A DNA stretch of 64,000 nt from Zarea fungicola (taxonomy: Eukaryota > Ascomycota > Sordariomycetes > Hypocreales > Cordycipitaceae). The stretch is from contig FWCC01000309.1 in the NCBI GenBank assembly GCA_900169235.1, positions 62,001 to 126,000 of the forward strand, in the 5' to 3' direction. A model generated the notes under the pieces. That model had not been told where the DNA came from, did not search any database, and saw only the letters and a program-made list of their open reading frames with translations. Numbering within the stretch: the first letter of the stretch is position 1; each line of letters begins with the position of its first letter. Below are positions 1 through 11,458 of this stretch, piece by piece. The position numbers were made by a program, and so were the translations under genes.

Positions 1-80
1 CTATCAAAGACGCACGCTCAACCGTCATCAATTAAGCATTGCCAGACAGCCCTCACTCCAGGCCCGCGCGACTTTTCGTC

Positions 81-2035
81 ATGGCCGACCACGCCAACCC
101 TCGACTGTCTAGCGAAAAGGCACACACGGACTCCAGTATGACGGAAACCGCTGAGAAGCAGCAACAGCAGCTGCAGGAGCCGACACCTGCAGAGAGCTTG
201 CAGGATGTAACTGAAAAGCAAAACGAGGATTCCAACGCAAACCACGAAGCCGCGGAACCAGAATACCCAAATGCCTTGAAGCTTACTCTCACACTCATTG
301 CTCTGTGTATTTCCATCTTCCTCGTCGCGCTCGACCAGACAATTATCGCGCCTGCTCTCGGCGCCATTACGGGACAGTTTAATAGCACCAAGGATATTGT
401 ATGTGTACACTGCAGGAGTGTTTTATTCGGTCTGCCATTATTTTTTGCCTACTGACAGCGTCCATAGGGCTGGTACGGATCTGCATACCTTCTCACATCA
501 ACATGTCTGCAGCCCATTTACGGTGTCATCTACCGCCACTTCAACGTCAAATGGTCCTTTCTCACGGCCATCTTCATCTTTGAAGTGGGCAGTCTCGTCT
601 GCGCCGTCGCTCCCTCGTCGGTTGCCTTCATCGTCGGCCGCGCCGTCGCCGGCATGGGCGTGGCTGGTCTCTTTTCTGGCGCCATCGTCATCCTTTCTCA
701 CTCTCGTACGCCATCTCCATCACCCGTACCACAAAAGCCTCGAGTATTTTTTCGCTAACATTAAATCTCCTTTCCTCCTGTAGTCCCCCTCTCCAAGCGC
801 CCTCTTGCATTTGGCCTCATTGGCGGCATGTGGGGTATTGCATCTGTCGCTGGCCCTCTCCTCGGCGGCGCCTTCACTGAAAACATCACCTGGCGGTGGT
901 GCTTCTACATCAACTTACCCGTCGGCGGTCTCGCCATGGCCATTGTCGTCTGGGTTGTCAATATAAACCGCAACACAAAGGCGTCTGAAGGCCTCTCCGT
1001 TGTCCAGCGCATCCTTAGGCTCGACCTCATCGGCACCGCCATCTTCATCCCCGCCATCATCTGCCTTCTGCTGCCCCTCCAGTGGGGTGGTGCCGAATAT
1101 GCATGGGGGAGCTCGCGCATCATTGGTCTCTTTGTTGGCTCGGGCGTCATGCTGGTACTCTTCGTCCTCTCCCAGTGGTGGCGTGCGGAGCGCAGTACGT
1201 TTCCGCCGCTGTTGTTCAAGTCCCGCAGCATTATCGCGGCCATGTCGTTTTGTTTCTGGTTCGGTGCTGGCTTCTTTCCGTTGATCTACTATCTTTGTGA
1301 GTTTTTAATGTGCTCTACTTCCGCTGGTATTTCTGGGTACTAACAGTTGTGTTAGCTCTCTACTTCCAAGCTATCCAGGGCGTCAGTGCCGTTCAAGCTG
1401 GTATCAAGATTCTCCCTCTCCTCCTCGCCACGGTCATCTGCTCCATTGTGTCCGGCGGTCTCATCTCTCGCTTTGGCGTGTATAACTACGTCATTGTCCC
1501 CTGTATGGTCCTCTTCTCTATCGGCACGGGCCTCATCACGACGTTTGATGTCCATACTCCCCTTCGCGCCTGGTTTGGCTACCAGGTGCTCGCAGGTCTT
1601 GGCATCGGTGCAGGTTTCCAAATCGGCGCCCTCGTTGTACAGACAGTCCTCCCCCAGGAATGGGTTCCTGTTGGCACTGCCTGCGTCCAGTTCTTCCAGA
1701 CTCTTGGCGGTGCCATTTTTATTGCCGTCTCTCAGACTGTGTTCCAGAATGGTCTCATCTCCGGCGTCGAAAGCGCCAACATTGGTCTCCCCAACCCCCG
1801 CATCTTCATCAACAGCGGTGCCTCGCAGACCAGACACATTCTTACAGAGATGCACCGCGAGGATGCCATCCCTGCCGTCCTAAAGGCGTACATGCAAGGT
1901 CTTCGCAATACTTACTATATTTCGCTTGCCTGCGCTCTTTGTGCCTTGATTTCTACGCTCGCGCTTGAGAAACGATCGGTCAAGGAGAATGATAAAAAGA
2001 AGCCTGACGTAGAGGCTGTCGCTGTCGTTGCCTAA
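81..2035 (+). CDS. MFS multidrug exporter, DHA2 type (14 TM)
   Basis: Exons 81-398, 468-705, 784-1296 and 1356-2035 join in frame to about 582 residues. The introns (69, 78 and 59 nt) have GT..AG ends. The start is the first ATG of the frame, at 81. Residues 1-70 are a polar, Gln/Glu-rich cytosolic tail. TM1 follows, with LDQTIIAPALG (the DHA2/DHA1 motif D1 region), then GWYGSAYLLT at the start of exon 2. TM4-5 carry the GRAVAGMGVAGLFSG motif, followed by GGMWGIASVAGPLLGG (antiporter motif C) and FYINLPVGG. The length and motif set match the 14-spanner drug:H+ antiporters of the plasma membrane, the group that includes fungal toxin-efflux pumps such as Tri12 and AflT. The substrate cannot be read from sequence. 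No biosynthetic genes flank it here, but its left side is cut by the window edge, so cluster membership is open. Confidence 0.93.
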
Positions 2036-2872
2036 GCTTGCTTTATAGAGATATCAACCTGCACTGTATATGTTTTGATAAATTTTTCTTTTTGTATTTT
2101 TACAACAGTTGGTGTATAGAGTTAGTTCAGATAGTCTCAACTCCCGAAACTGGCGCCGTAATAAATAAACTATCTACATCCATCTCAGCTGTAACTGCAA
2201 TAGCGGCAATGAAACAGCGAAAGTGCCAGCTTTTATGGATACCCCGGAATCCGGCGTCCTTTTAATTGTTCTCTAAAATACGATATCAACTAGATGGACT
2301 ATCGTCGAAATTTCGCTACGGACAATACTGGCGCGTTAAATCTCCTTTACAATCGTAGCCGCCAAGGCGAAGCGCCGGAGTTGCGAAAAACGGAGGGGCG
2401 AGGATAGTAAGCAAATGTTCGCAGCTGTATATAACAAGACTTGCAAAAATAGCAGTATAAATTCTGACTAAGAAAGTTCTTTATAGTTGTTATAAAAACC
2501 AAAGATCAATCCTCGCATCTTTATTTCTTCCAGTGTTAATTAATTTAATTTGGACTAACTAGCGCAATCATCGCCATCGGTCCCGAGTTGCCATAAGCTC
2601 GGTCCCGGTCGTGTGGATGCGGCGTGTCTCTATTGGGTTGCGTCATCTACGATGAAACTGCTAACTAAACAAGTTACTAAGTTAGTTCAACTCCAGACAG
2701 GCGCTCGGCATTCTCAACTATTCCGGGGCAAGCCTGTCAGACATGAGTTAATTGGCCAGAACAGAAACAAGATCTAATTAGCATTTAGCTGCGATTATTT
2801 ATAAGTCCAGGACAACCAGTCCTTCAATTTTTCAGGCCTTAATATCTCATACATTGGAAATAAACGCTCTCA
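2036..2872. other. Intergenic region, no gene seen
   Basis: AT-rich spacer between the MFS exporter and the reductase gene. It has many short TTAGTTAG/CTAACTA-type words and no supportable reading frame. The last 100 bases hold a TATTTATAAG box at about 2795-2804, roughly 70 bases upstream of the next start codon, so this end is probably the promoter of the reductase gene. Confidence 0.5.
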
Positions 2873-3888
2873 ATGTCTCGTCTCATTGGCACCAGAGTAG
2901 CCCCTTTCATTGGCACCCTCGCTGTCGGTGGTGCTGCGATCGGCGTTTATGCCAGCCTGCGCAGAAACACAGTCCTCTTTGATTCGCCAATTCCCTCAAT
3001 GGCTGTATTTTCTGGTGGCCCTGCAATTGCATATCTGCCCTTGGAAAGCTCCGATCAGGTAAATCACAATACTAAGAAACTTCGGTTTCGTTTACCTGAT
3101 TCGGAATCCGTCAGCGGGACAGCTCTTACATGTAAGTTCTCCAAGTTGAGCTAACTTGCTCTTAGCGAATACTAACAACAATACAACAGCCTCGCTTCTC
3201 ACTTTCTCATGGCCAAAGGGGCAATACCTCCCTGTTTTGAGACCGTATACACCGATAAGCAAATCTAGTACGCGCCGCCTTTCTCTTGATGACGACGCTT
3301 CTTCTATGACAGTATAGCTAATATTCAAACTCCCGAATAGACGAACCTGGCTTCCTAGAACTGCTGGTCAAGAAATACCCTGGCGGTAAATCAAGCACGC
3401 ATCTGCATGCAATGGAACCCGGCCAGTCCTTGCTGTTCGTTGCCGCAATCAAAGGGCCACAGTGGACGCCGAACAAGGTCGGCCACGTCGTCCTCATCGC
3501 TGGAGGCGCAGGCATCACACCTTGCTACCAACTAGCGCAGGGGATTCTCGACAACCCGAGAGACAATACCGCAGTAACGCTCATTTATGGTGTCAATGGC
3601 GACCAGGATTTCCTTTTGAAAGAGGAAATCGAACAATGGGAACAAAAGTTCCCGTCTAGATTCAAAGCCATTGTCACCGTGAGCAAGCCCGATGACAGCT
3701 CTACGCTGAAAAGAGGCCATGTTAGCGGCGCATTGCTGAAAGAAGCTGTGCCAGACATTGGTAGCAAAAATTCCGAGGTGTACGTTTGTGGACCACCGCC
3801 CATGGAGGCGAATCTAGTTGGGAATTGGTCAAAAAGGGGCGTGTTGGAGGAACTTGGCTACCGGAAAGATCAGATTCATAAATTTTGA
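2873..3888 (+). CDS. NADH-cytochrome b5 reductase, Mcr1-like
   Basis: Exons 2873-3131, 3190-3267 and 3341-3888 give about 294 residues. Residues 1-30 start with a short basic stretch and one hydrophobic segment, as in mitochondrial Mcr1, which sits in the outer membrane and intermembrane space. The flavin site is RPYTPIS (RxYTxxS, FAD binding) just before the second splice junction. It is followed by STHLHAMEPG, then GGAGITP (NADH pyrophosphate region) and CGPPPMEA near the C-terminus. The enzyme passes electrons from NADH through FAD to cytochrome b5 or related acceptors, in ergosterol and antioxidant reactions. The second intron is placed because the frame otherwise stops; its 3' end follows a GCTAATATTC branch-like site. 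The paralogue type (Mcr1 or Cbr1) is inferred from the N-terminus, and the protein is slightly divergent. Confidence 0.9.
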
Positions 3889-3979
3889 TGCACATTTTAA
3901 GAGTCAAAAGAGACTTTTCGTGCGGTACTGTAATCATCAATAGATATAAAAAAAAAAGAGAATAAATAGGTAGAATCTA

Positions 3980-5050
3980 CTACTCTTGCGTATCTTCTGG
4001 TGGATGATCCCAGACATGTTGCTCGCTTTTCCCCTTGGCGGCAGGATCAACGCCGACGAAACGTAAGACCCAATCTCTCACTAGTCTTGTCTTGACCACC
4101 TGTGGGTTCTCTTGCTCATCTGCGCCCTCTGTCACCAATTTCCGAGAGCTGTAACAGGGCCGCGCGTCCGGCCTCTTGCTCCATAGCAAATGCACCTTTG
4201 TCTGTCCACGGCGCAAGCTCTGACCATATACCTTATCCCGAAATACATGCAGGGCGACATTCTGCAGGAGCACAACATCTTGCCGGCGCAGGCTATTTAA
4301 ATCACTTGCTGCTTCTGTGGCATCATTCGATAGCCAAAACGTCACTGCAAATCCAGCCCTCGTCTCGTCGCCCACCAGGATCTCGACGAGCGAGAGCCTC
4401 TGGCCCCAGCGTGTCGTGACAGAACGGGGCTGCGCCACGGAGAGAATACCAACAATGAGGTTGAGGGTAACAGTCTGCGGCTGCAACGAAATGACTTGTT
4501 TGGCGGGTGGGACGTCCTCAAGGTCGGAGAGGTGCGCAGGCGGGATATTCGGTGGCGGCGGCGCTGGTCCAGCGCTCGCAGTGGTGGAATTGGAGAGAAA
4601 AGATGTTTCGTCGAGCAACGTGGTTGCTGTGATGTGCTCGTCGCCCAGTTGCGACGACGGAATTGAGTTGTGCAACGCAAGCGATTGCTGATAAAACTCA
4701 TTGAGCTCGTCCGCGTCTCCTTTTTCGGGCTCATCAGGTCCATCGTAAGAAGACTTCAGCGATGACGTGCAAAAGAATTCTTCATCATTATGGCTTTCAT
4801 GGAGGTAGAACCTGTTGAGGAAGCTATGTGCCTGGCTAAAACCGGTGTGTAGCGGTTCCCGGTGTAATGAGACCGATCGCCAAGGGGCAATCGTCCCTGC
4901 CTCGCCGTCCTCGTTGTAGCCCCCATTGTTATCACCTTTGGCATCAACAAAAGCCTGAAATAGGTTAGAAAAAGACTGGATTGTGCAAGTTTCTTCTTCG
5001 ACAGCTGACGGTGGCGGTGCGCCAGTCATGAGGATAATTCGTGGAGGCAT
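3980..5050 (-). CDS. OB-fold nucleic-acid-binding-like protein, unknown role
   Basis: Intronless, 356 residues from the ATG at 5050. The N-terminal half (about 1-170) is polar and low in complexity, with a Pro run (APPPPNIPPAHL) before the conserved part. From about residue 185 the protein reads as a beta-rich domain: VTLNLIVGILSVAQPRSV, then a Trp-Gly-Gln turn, LVEILVGDETRAGFAVTFWL and a later stretch ending in VALHVFRDKVYGQSL. This alternation of strands, with the VGDET turn and FAVTFWL strand, is typical of an OB fold. Fungal proteins with this pattern are usually annotated only as OB-fold nucleic-acid-binding proteins. A link to single-strand DNA or telomere/end-protection complexes (for example shieldin-like or RPA-like OB folds) is inference. 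It is transcribed convergently with the reductase gene; the two stop codons are about 90 bases apart. Confidence 0.75.
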   Translation of the reverse strand: MPPRIILMTGAPPPSAVEEETCTIQSFSNLFQAFVDAKGDNNGGYNEDGEAGTIAPWRSVSLHREPLHTGFSQAHSFLNRFYLHESHNDEEFFCTSSLKSSYDGPDEPEKGDADELNEFYQQSLALHNSIPSSQLGDEHITATTLLDETSFLSNSTTASAGPAPPPPNIPPAHLSDLEDVPPAKQVISLQPQTVTLNLIVGILSVAQPRSVTTRWGQRLSLVEILVGDETRAGFAVTFWLSNDATEAASDLNSLRRQDVVLLQNVALHVFRDKVYGQSLRRGQTKVHLLWSKRPDARPCYSSRKLVTEGADEQENPQVVKTRLVRDWVLRFVGVDPAAKGKSEQHVWDHPPEDTQE

Positions 5051-5646
5051 TGGCACAACTCGGATGTCTCATCGATTCAGCCCGGAAAAGCATAATTGTC
5101 AACACTACGGGAATGACAGCATGCTAACTCATCAGATGCATCCCTATCTTCCGTCTAATCTCTGAGATGCAAGTGGTGCAATATTTTACGGATAAGACTT
5201 CGTTAACTCCATACAAGCCAGTGGTAGCCGTGGTGATGTACGAGAGAGAGCGTGAGAATAGGCAGCCAACAAGGTGGAGGGTTTCACGGTCTGTGTTCAC
5301 ATGCCTCACCAGGCCGGCCTCCGCCTCAGCAAAATCACCTACAGACCAAACACAATAAAAATAAGACAAATCCATTCAGTTTATTTTTCAACGCCGAATG
5401 ATGTTAATTTTAAACGCGTATGAAAAACAGTTTCGTAGCATGCTTATGCACTGCAGACTCGCTATATACTTAATGGATCACAACGGCTGTGCACAGTTTC
5501 CTTATGCAGGACTGAATTTACTTGACAGTGAATTGTACGTAACTATTGAGAGAAGGGGAAAAAGTATTTGCAGCTGCCTCAATACAATTTGATATGATTC
5601 CTATGATGTATGCTTATACAATTTGGTTCGCCCGTCATTCACCCAC
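5051..5646. other. Intergenic region, no gene seen
   Basis: Promoter side of the OB-fold gene and 3' side of the reverse transcriptase gene (both minus strand). I see only short unsupported frames and AT-rich words. Confidence 0.4.
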
Positions 5647-8540
5647 TCAGCCTGTCCACCGCACCTTTTCCTCTGCCAGCATCCGGTACAAGCCCAGCGA
5701 CAAAAATTCTTCCTCTGCAATAAAGCCGCCAAAAATGTCCTCGAGCTCGTTTTCAAACATTGATGCAGCCCAGTTGCCATTTGACAGAACAGAGTCCTCT
5801 TCCTTGCGCTTCGGTGCGTCCAGCAACGCTGAGTAGAGATTGACCATTGAGACGCTGCGCAGCTCGCTTATGCTCATGTACGCGCTGAACGACATAAACT
5901 GCGGAATACCGTCAATTTTTTTGGTAAATGGCGCATTGCCGCTCCTGGGTCCGGTATCACTGACTTCGTCTGAGTCCGAGTCGCGACTGTCGGCCTGCTT
6001 CTGCGGCAGCTTGTGCTTGTGTCGCTTGTTGCTCATACTTTCTGTGAATTTCTTGCTATCGCGGCGATAGCTATCAGAGATACTTGCATTCATAGCTTTC
6101 AGCTTTGCCTCCATAGGCGGCAGTCGTGCTTCCTCGGACTCGGAATCCTTCTTTGGCAACTGGATGTACTGTGCAATCGCTGGTGCCGGGTCCGCCAGGC
6201 CTAAACCGCCATTCTCAACATTCATGTACAAGAAGCAGTCTGGGATTTCATCGTCATCTGCACTGCGAAATTGTTGCTTGATTGCAGTGCGCACATGGGC
6301 TGCCACACTGCCATGTGTCTTGTCGCCATCCTTGGTGCGGTAGAGATGACGCTGGGCATGCTGGAGCGCCTCCAAGACCACGGCGGGGTGGTTGTCACCA
6401 AGTCCAACGACAACCTGGCCAAAGTTGTTAGGTAAGAAGTTCTTAATGTAGGCATTGTAAGCTTGGATATGGGCCATGACAGATGTCCGCGACTCGAGTT
6501 GGAATCGTAGCTCATCCATGTGCTCCTCAATTGCTGACTTGTTAGCCACCCATTGCCATTCCTTTGGATCAAATTGGAGGAATCCCCACTTGACCTTGCC
6601 TCTAGGCACACCGACCAAGATAACTGGGTTGACAGCTTTGAATCGGGGATTGGATTCATCAGTGGCGTGCATGAAGGCGGTTTTTGACATATTCAGTTGC
6701 AAGCCCATGACATCCGTGAACTCGGCAATGGCTTCCCATGCCAAGGCACACTGATCTGGTTGACCCCAGAACCATAAATCATCATGGTTGCGGTATAGGT
6801 TTACTCCACTCGTCCTTTGGTTAACGGCAAAGTCCAGTACGAACAGGAGCAACTCCGAAATGCCATCCGTGATTTGAAACGAGACGGGAATTCCAGTCTT
6901 GCGTGTCAACACGGTTCCATCTTTGCCATCTTCCTCAAATTGGATGTTCATATTCAGAAATGCCTTCAAAAAGTTGATGAGCTCCTTGGGGAACCGGAAA
7001 TACTCCATGATGGCAATGAGCGTGGAGTGCGGCAGAGACGGGCCGAACCACTCAAAATCGCTCTGCAAGATGCAGAATTGACCGTAGATGAGTTTCTGTA
7101 CACCCATTTCGGCGGCACAAACGCGCAGAATATCTGTTTTAATGGTAAGGACACTTGCTTCTCCTGAAACCAAGTCTGTTAGACCAGTTGCATCTTGAGC
7201 GCCGTCTTCCGAGTCTGCGTCATCGTAACCACGCCCGCTGTCCTCGTCGTACATGCTCTTCGGCAGTCGCGGAGAGTAGAAAATGTTGGTATAGATATCC
7301 TTTCGTAGCGCTTGGATTGAATTGTTCCTGCTTCTCTTGGAAGCAAAGTCTGGAATTTGTGCTGAAATGGCCGCCGTGCGATCTTCGTCTTCCTTTGCCT
7401 CCACACTGCATCCATTCCCGAAGTCCATACTTGCGCCAGAGCCTCCCTGATGTTGACAGAGATGAACTGTCCCACACATTGAATCAAAATTGAGTCGAGG
7501 AGCTCAATGTCCATGTAGACACGGTACTTTCCATTGATGGCCTTGCGCATCTGCGCCATGATGGGCTTATCGCCCAAAGACCAGCGATCGAGCGAGGCAA
7601 GTTTCATGTCAATGTTCAAAATATCGGCAATTTCGTCAAGTACAGTTCCTCTGTTGCTCAGGTCAATCATGGCACGGCGCTTCTCGCTCGTGAGTTGGTC
7701 TGCATTGAGAACAGCCTTGATAGCACTCTTGACAGAGGCGCCAGTGATGAGAATTGGCTTCTTGCAGCTCGCGGAAATTTTCTGTCGCAGCCTTTTCAGC
7801 AGTGTTGTGCGCAAATCAGTCAATTCCTCAACGGAGCGAGTACTTTGATAACGAGGGCCATCGTGGAATAAATCGTCCATGAACTCCTTAATTCTCTCCG
7901 TATCCGTTGTCCGCAACTTCGTGATCAAGCCTTCCCAAGTCTGACGCTGCTCATACATCTCTTTGCGCCCAACCGCAACGGCACTGTCTTCGGCTTGCGT
8001 CGACCTTTCTTTTTGCTTATCGGACTGGATAGAGTCAGATAGTTCTCCGAAACGAAAGTCTGTCCACTCGCTGGTGAGTTTGCCGAACAGCAAAGAGTAC
8101 TCCATACGGCGCTGGCCTTGGTGAAGGTATGCGAGTAGCTCGTCACGCCACGACAAGGCTGCAGATTTTGAGAATCCTGAGGAGTATTTGGCATTTGATA
8201 GCATTCTCTCGATGGCATCTAGGCGCTGTCCCAGTGACACGAAAGCCGGGGCGCCATAGCGCGTCTGTCCGCCCTTAGCCCTAAGTCCAGCACGGGATTC
8301 AACCTGCATTTGCAAGGAGCCCGCAAATGCTTTGCGAACGATTTTGAGCAAGACAGCGACATCAGCTTCGGGCTGTTGGTGGTTGTTCGATGCGCCCGTG
8401 ATGTACGAGAGACTCGCCTCGGCTTCTTGTACGAGAGACTTGATCTCCTCATGCCGGGCAATTGCCTTCACCCACTTGCTTGTGGTGACATGCTTCATAG
8501 TAGAGAGAATCGCTGCCGACGAGGCCGCGGCGTTGGCCAT
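5647..8540 (-). CDS. rvt: Domesticated reverse transcriptase, rvt family (apparent -1 frameshift)
   Basis: Two overlapping minus-strand frames make one protein of about 964 residues: 8540 down to about 7400, then about 7400 to 5647. Residues 1-380 are the helical N-terminal part, ending in VWTSGMDAVW. The second frame carries the RT core: motif A QSDFEWFG (Asp codon 7059-7057), an insertion, a B-like region RKTGIPVSFQ, motif C HDDLWFWG (HDD at 6786-6778, in place of YxDD), motif D LQLNMSKTAF and an E-like KWGFLQFD. HDDLW plus a long helical N-terminus and an acidic C-terminal tail is the signature of rvt, the single-copy non-retroviral RT gene kept in many fungi. There is no integrase, RNase H, LTR or target duplication. 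Catalytic aspartates are intact. In Neurospora the family makes nucleotide polymers and is stress-induced; the role is unknown. The frame break lies between GMDAVW and RKDIYTN (about 7401-7310): an indel, an assembly error or a non-canonical intron. Confidence 0.88.
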
Positions 8541-10026
8541 GATTGCTGGTGACGATGCAGGTCGTTTGTTGAGTTTTACTGTGAAAGCGAGAATCAATTC
8601 AGACTTTGACCGCCGCCGATGAAGTGCTGCTGAGTCTAACGATTAAATGGTTGCGCCCAACCCTTGCTTATTTATAGAAGGACCGCCAGTGGCTCCTGAA
8701 CCGTCAAGAGGGCAGTATTTTACGGATATTGATGCCTCATAACATGTACACTTGGCGCTCCACCAACATTCGCCGTTGAGTCACTCGGTAATCTTACAGG
8801 TACAGCCAACGCGCCTGACAAGGCGTCAACCTCGTTTCCCTTCAATTCTCGACAAAGTTTTAACCGCCCTGGGCTGTGCTGGTCGGCTGCATCTTCGGCC
8901 AGGCTTGTCACTAATAAAGGTGTGCTGGGCTGAGATGGAACGACCCCGCGGTTCGCACGGTTCGCCGGAAGAGGTGTGACTCCCCCTGCCAAGCTTAGTT
9001 CGTTGACCATGTTTACCAAGCTCCCAACATATTAATCACCGAAATATTGCTCCTGACGCTTGACCACTTTTTCTGGCGCTATTGCTTGCTGGCGCTGTTG
9101 CTGAGCGTTGCTACTATCTCGCGCTGAATTAGTTAGCTAATAAGTTAAAGTTAGTCTTGATTGTGTACCAGCTCAGTAACTTCAACTAGCTTAACTGACT
9201 TGGATGTTTTCAAAACTCCGTAGGTAAAGTTTGAGCCTCCTTTCTGCGAATATGCACGAAGCACTTCGCCAGAAGCTGCAGCATTATTTTGGTGCGCGTT
9301 GTGAAGGATTTCGTATCATGCCGCTGCTCGTTGTGGCATGGGTAGGCCAATATGAAAGTAATGCCCGCCACGTCACAATATGGTTGACATGGAAGTCATG
9401 ACTATTTCCTCAATGACCGGATAGAAGATATCGATCACAGCGTATGTCCCATTATACACTAATGTGGTAAAATTCGCTTTCTAAGGCACTCAGGGCAAGC
9501 ACAAGGCGGTCTCCCTCATCAATTGCTTTCAACCCCGAGTTGAATTGCAACCAATCCTAACTGGCGATGCACTGCGTCTTGTTCCTTCAGGCGCCAACTC
9601 CACACCGTTAGTGAATTAAAAGAGGATTCATTGCTCCACTACCACAACCCCGAGCAGCTGCTTCGTGCCGAGGCTAACTAACTAGCATGATTATTAGATC
9701 CGTAGCGTAACATTTTTATATCAGTTAGCCTATTGTTCGTTGACCCGGTTGCAGTTATTTGCTTGGCCATCCCATTGAGCTCTCCGCTGACCTCTCAACT
9801 CCTTCAACAATCAAAAGCAAACTTGACTGTTCGCGAATAACGAGGCGCCGGAAGCTTCTTGTATGCGAGTCCTGTCGGAACCCTGCAGAAAAATAATCAG
9901 CAAATAAAACAGACAAGCCGCACTTGCTCAAGGGCCTAGCGGAGCTTGTGAAAAGGGAAATCGCCCGAACCCCGACAGCTTCTACGTTAGTTGGGATTCT
10001 CAGCGGCGCAGCACACTTTTGTAGCA
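8541..10026. other. Divergent promoter region between rvt and hydrolase
   Basis: About 1.5 kb separates the start codons of two divergent genes. Apart from the rvt TATA box there is no supportable gene. Frames on both strands are short, unlike any family I know, and interrupted. Confidence 0.45.
8669..8676 (-). promoter_or_regulatory. TATA box upstream of rvt
   Basis: On the minus strand the site reads TATAAATA, within CTATAAATAAG. It lies about 130 bases upstream of the rvt start codon at 8540, a usual distance for a regulated fungal promoter. This is a sequence match only; the transcription start is not known. Confidence 0.5.
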
Positions 10027-11458
10027 ATGGCACCGTCATCATCCGTTTTCGACATCAAGGAGCATATTATACCTGGGGAATACACTCGCGAGTATGCGCG
10101 CGCACTTGCTGTGTCACAGAATGACCAGTTGGTCCTTCATATAAAGCAATACACGCCCAAAGGCAACGGTGCGCCACGAAAGGGCGATCTAACTATCATT
10201 GGCAGTCATGCCAACGGTTTTCCCAAAGTACGGACGGAGATCTTGCATTTCTACCCAACACAGTCAGGTAATTGGCTAACAAACTTTGCCAGGAACTCTA
10301 TGAGCCGCTATGGGAAGACCTTGTAAAGGAACTAAGCGACAAGGGCGTCCGAGTCGGCTCCATTTGGATGGCAGACTGCGCCTGGCAAGGGCAAAGCGGT
10401 ATTTTGAATAGAGATAAGCTCGGTGATGAGCGTAAGTATCAACCACAGTTTCCAAAATGCAACATGTGTCGCTCAGGATTACCCAAGGCTAACACCAGCA
10501 CCCTGTCGCATCAGCCAGCTGGTTCGACTACTCCAGGGATATGCTGCAAATGGTCAACCATTTCCGCATGCCGCGCCCACTTGTCGGCATCGGCCATTCC
10601 TTTGGCGCTGCCGCCCTCACCAAGCTCGCCCTCTTCCATCCGCGCCTCTTCAGCGCGCTCGTGCTTGTCGACCCCGTCATCTCGACGCACAACCTGGAAC
10701 AGAGGGACACATATCTCCAGCCGCCTGCTATGAGCGCCAAGCGCCGCGATGTCTGGCCCAGCCGTGAGGAGGCCGCCGCCTCCTTCCAGAAGAGCAAGTT
10801 CTACCAGAGCTGGGATCCGCGCGCCTTTGACCGCTGGGTGGCGTACGGTCTCAGCGACCTCGCGCCCGGCACCGACAGCCGCGAAGTGACGCTCACCACG
10901 ACCAAGCACCAGGAGGTCTTTACATTTGCGCGAATGAGCTACGACGCCGTGAGCAAAGACGGCAAGACCATTCTCGACAAGGACCGCATACCGGACATGG
11001 ACCTCCGCCACGGTCCCATGGTGCCCATCTACCGCCCAGAGCCCGGCCTCGTCTTTGAGCAGCTGCAGCAGCTGCGGCCTTGGGTAATGTGGGTATTTGG
11101 CGGCAAGAGCTACATGTCGATGAAGTTTCAGCGCGACGCAAAGACGGCGGCCACTGGTGTGGGCATTGGCGGCAACGGCGGCATGGCGGCTGGTCGCGTC
11201 GAGGCTGTCGTCGGCGAGGACTGGGGCCACCTTATTCCCCTTGAGGCGCCTGGCTTCGTTGCTCATGCCGCGGCCGGCTACGCCGCCGACGCTGTCAATC
11301 GCTGGGAGGCGGAGGAGCGTGACTATGAAGCCTGGACGAGGAAGTCGATGGCTGAAAAGTCACAGATCCGCCAGGAAGCTCTCGACGAAATGGCCAAGAT
11401 ACTGAAGCCCAAAGGCACTCTCGAAGAGATAGCCAAGACGCCCAAACCAAAAATCTAA
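10027..11458 (+). CDS. Alpha/beta hydrolase, toxin-biosynthesis/Lpx1-like
   Basis: Exons 10027-10227, 10293-10431 and 10515-11458 give about 427 residues. The protein opens with SVFDIKEHIIPGEYTREY, then QYTPK and IIGSHANGFPKELYEPLWEDL across the first splice junction. Next come GSIWMADCAWQGQSGILNRDKLGDE and PSWFDYSRDML across the second. The nucleophile elbow is GIGHSFGAAAL (Ser in GHSFG) and a strand VLVDPVI follows. This layout is that of fungal hydrolases annotated as toxin biosynthesis proteins (AKT2-like) and yeast peroxisomal lipase Lpx1. The second 3' splice site was chosen at GCATCAG because it restores the family-like PSWFD; the nearer CACCAG would break the frame. The C-terminus is Lys/Pro-rich and ends KPKI, so no classical SKL peroxisomal signal is visible. 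A His near EDWGHLIPLEAP is a likely triad member. Confidence 0.85.

Noticed and set aside
5647..8540. Retrotransposon (LINE or LTR element)
   Set aside because: The RT has HDDLW and a long helical N-terminus. No integrase, endonuclease, RNase H, poly(A) tail, LTR or target duplication is seen. It fits the cellular rvt family.
9755..10042. 95-codon minus-strand frame overlapping the start of the hydrolase gene
   Set aside because: It overlaps exon 1 of a well supported gene and has no recognisable features.
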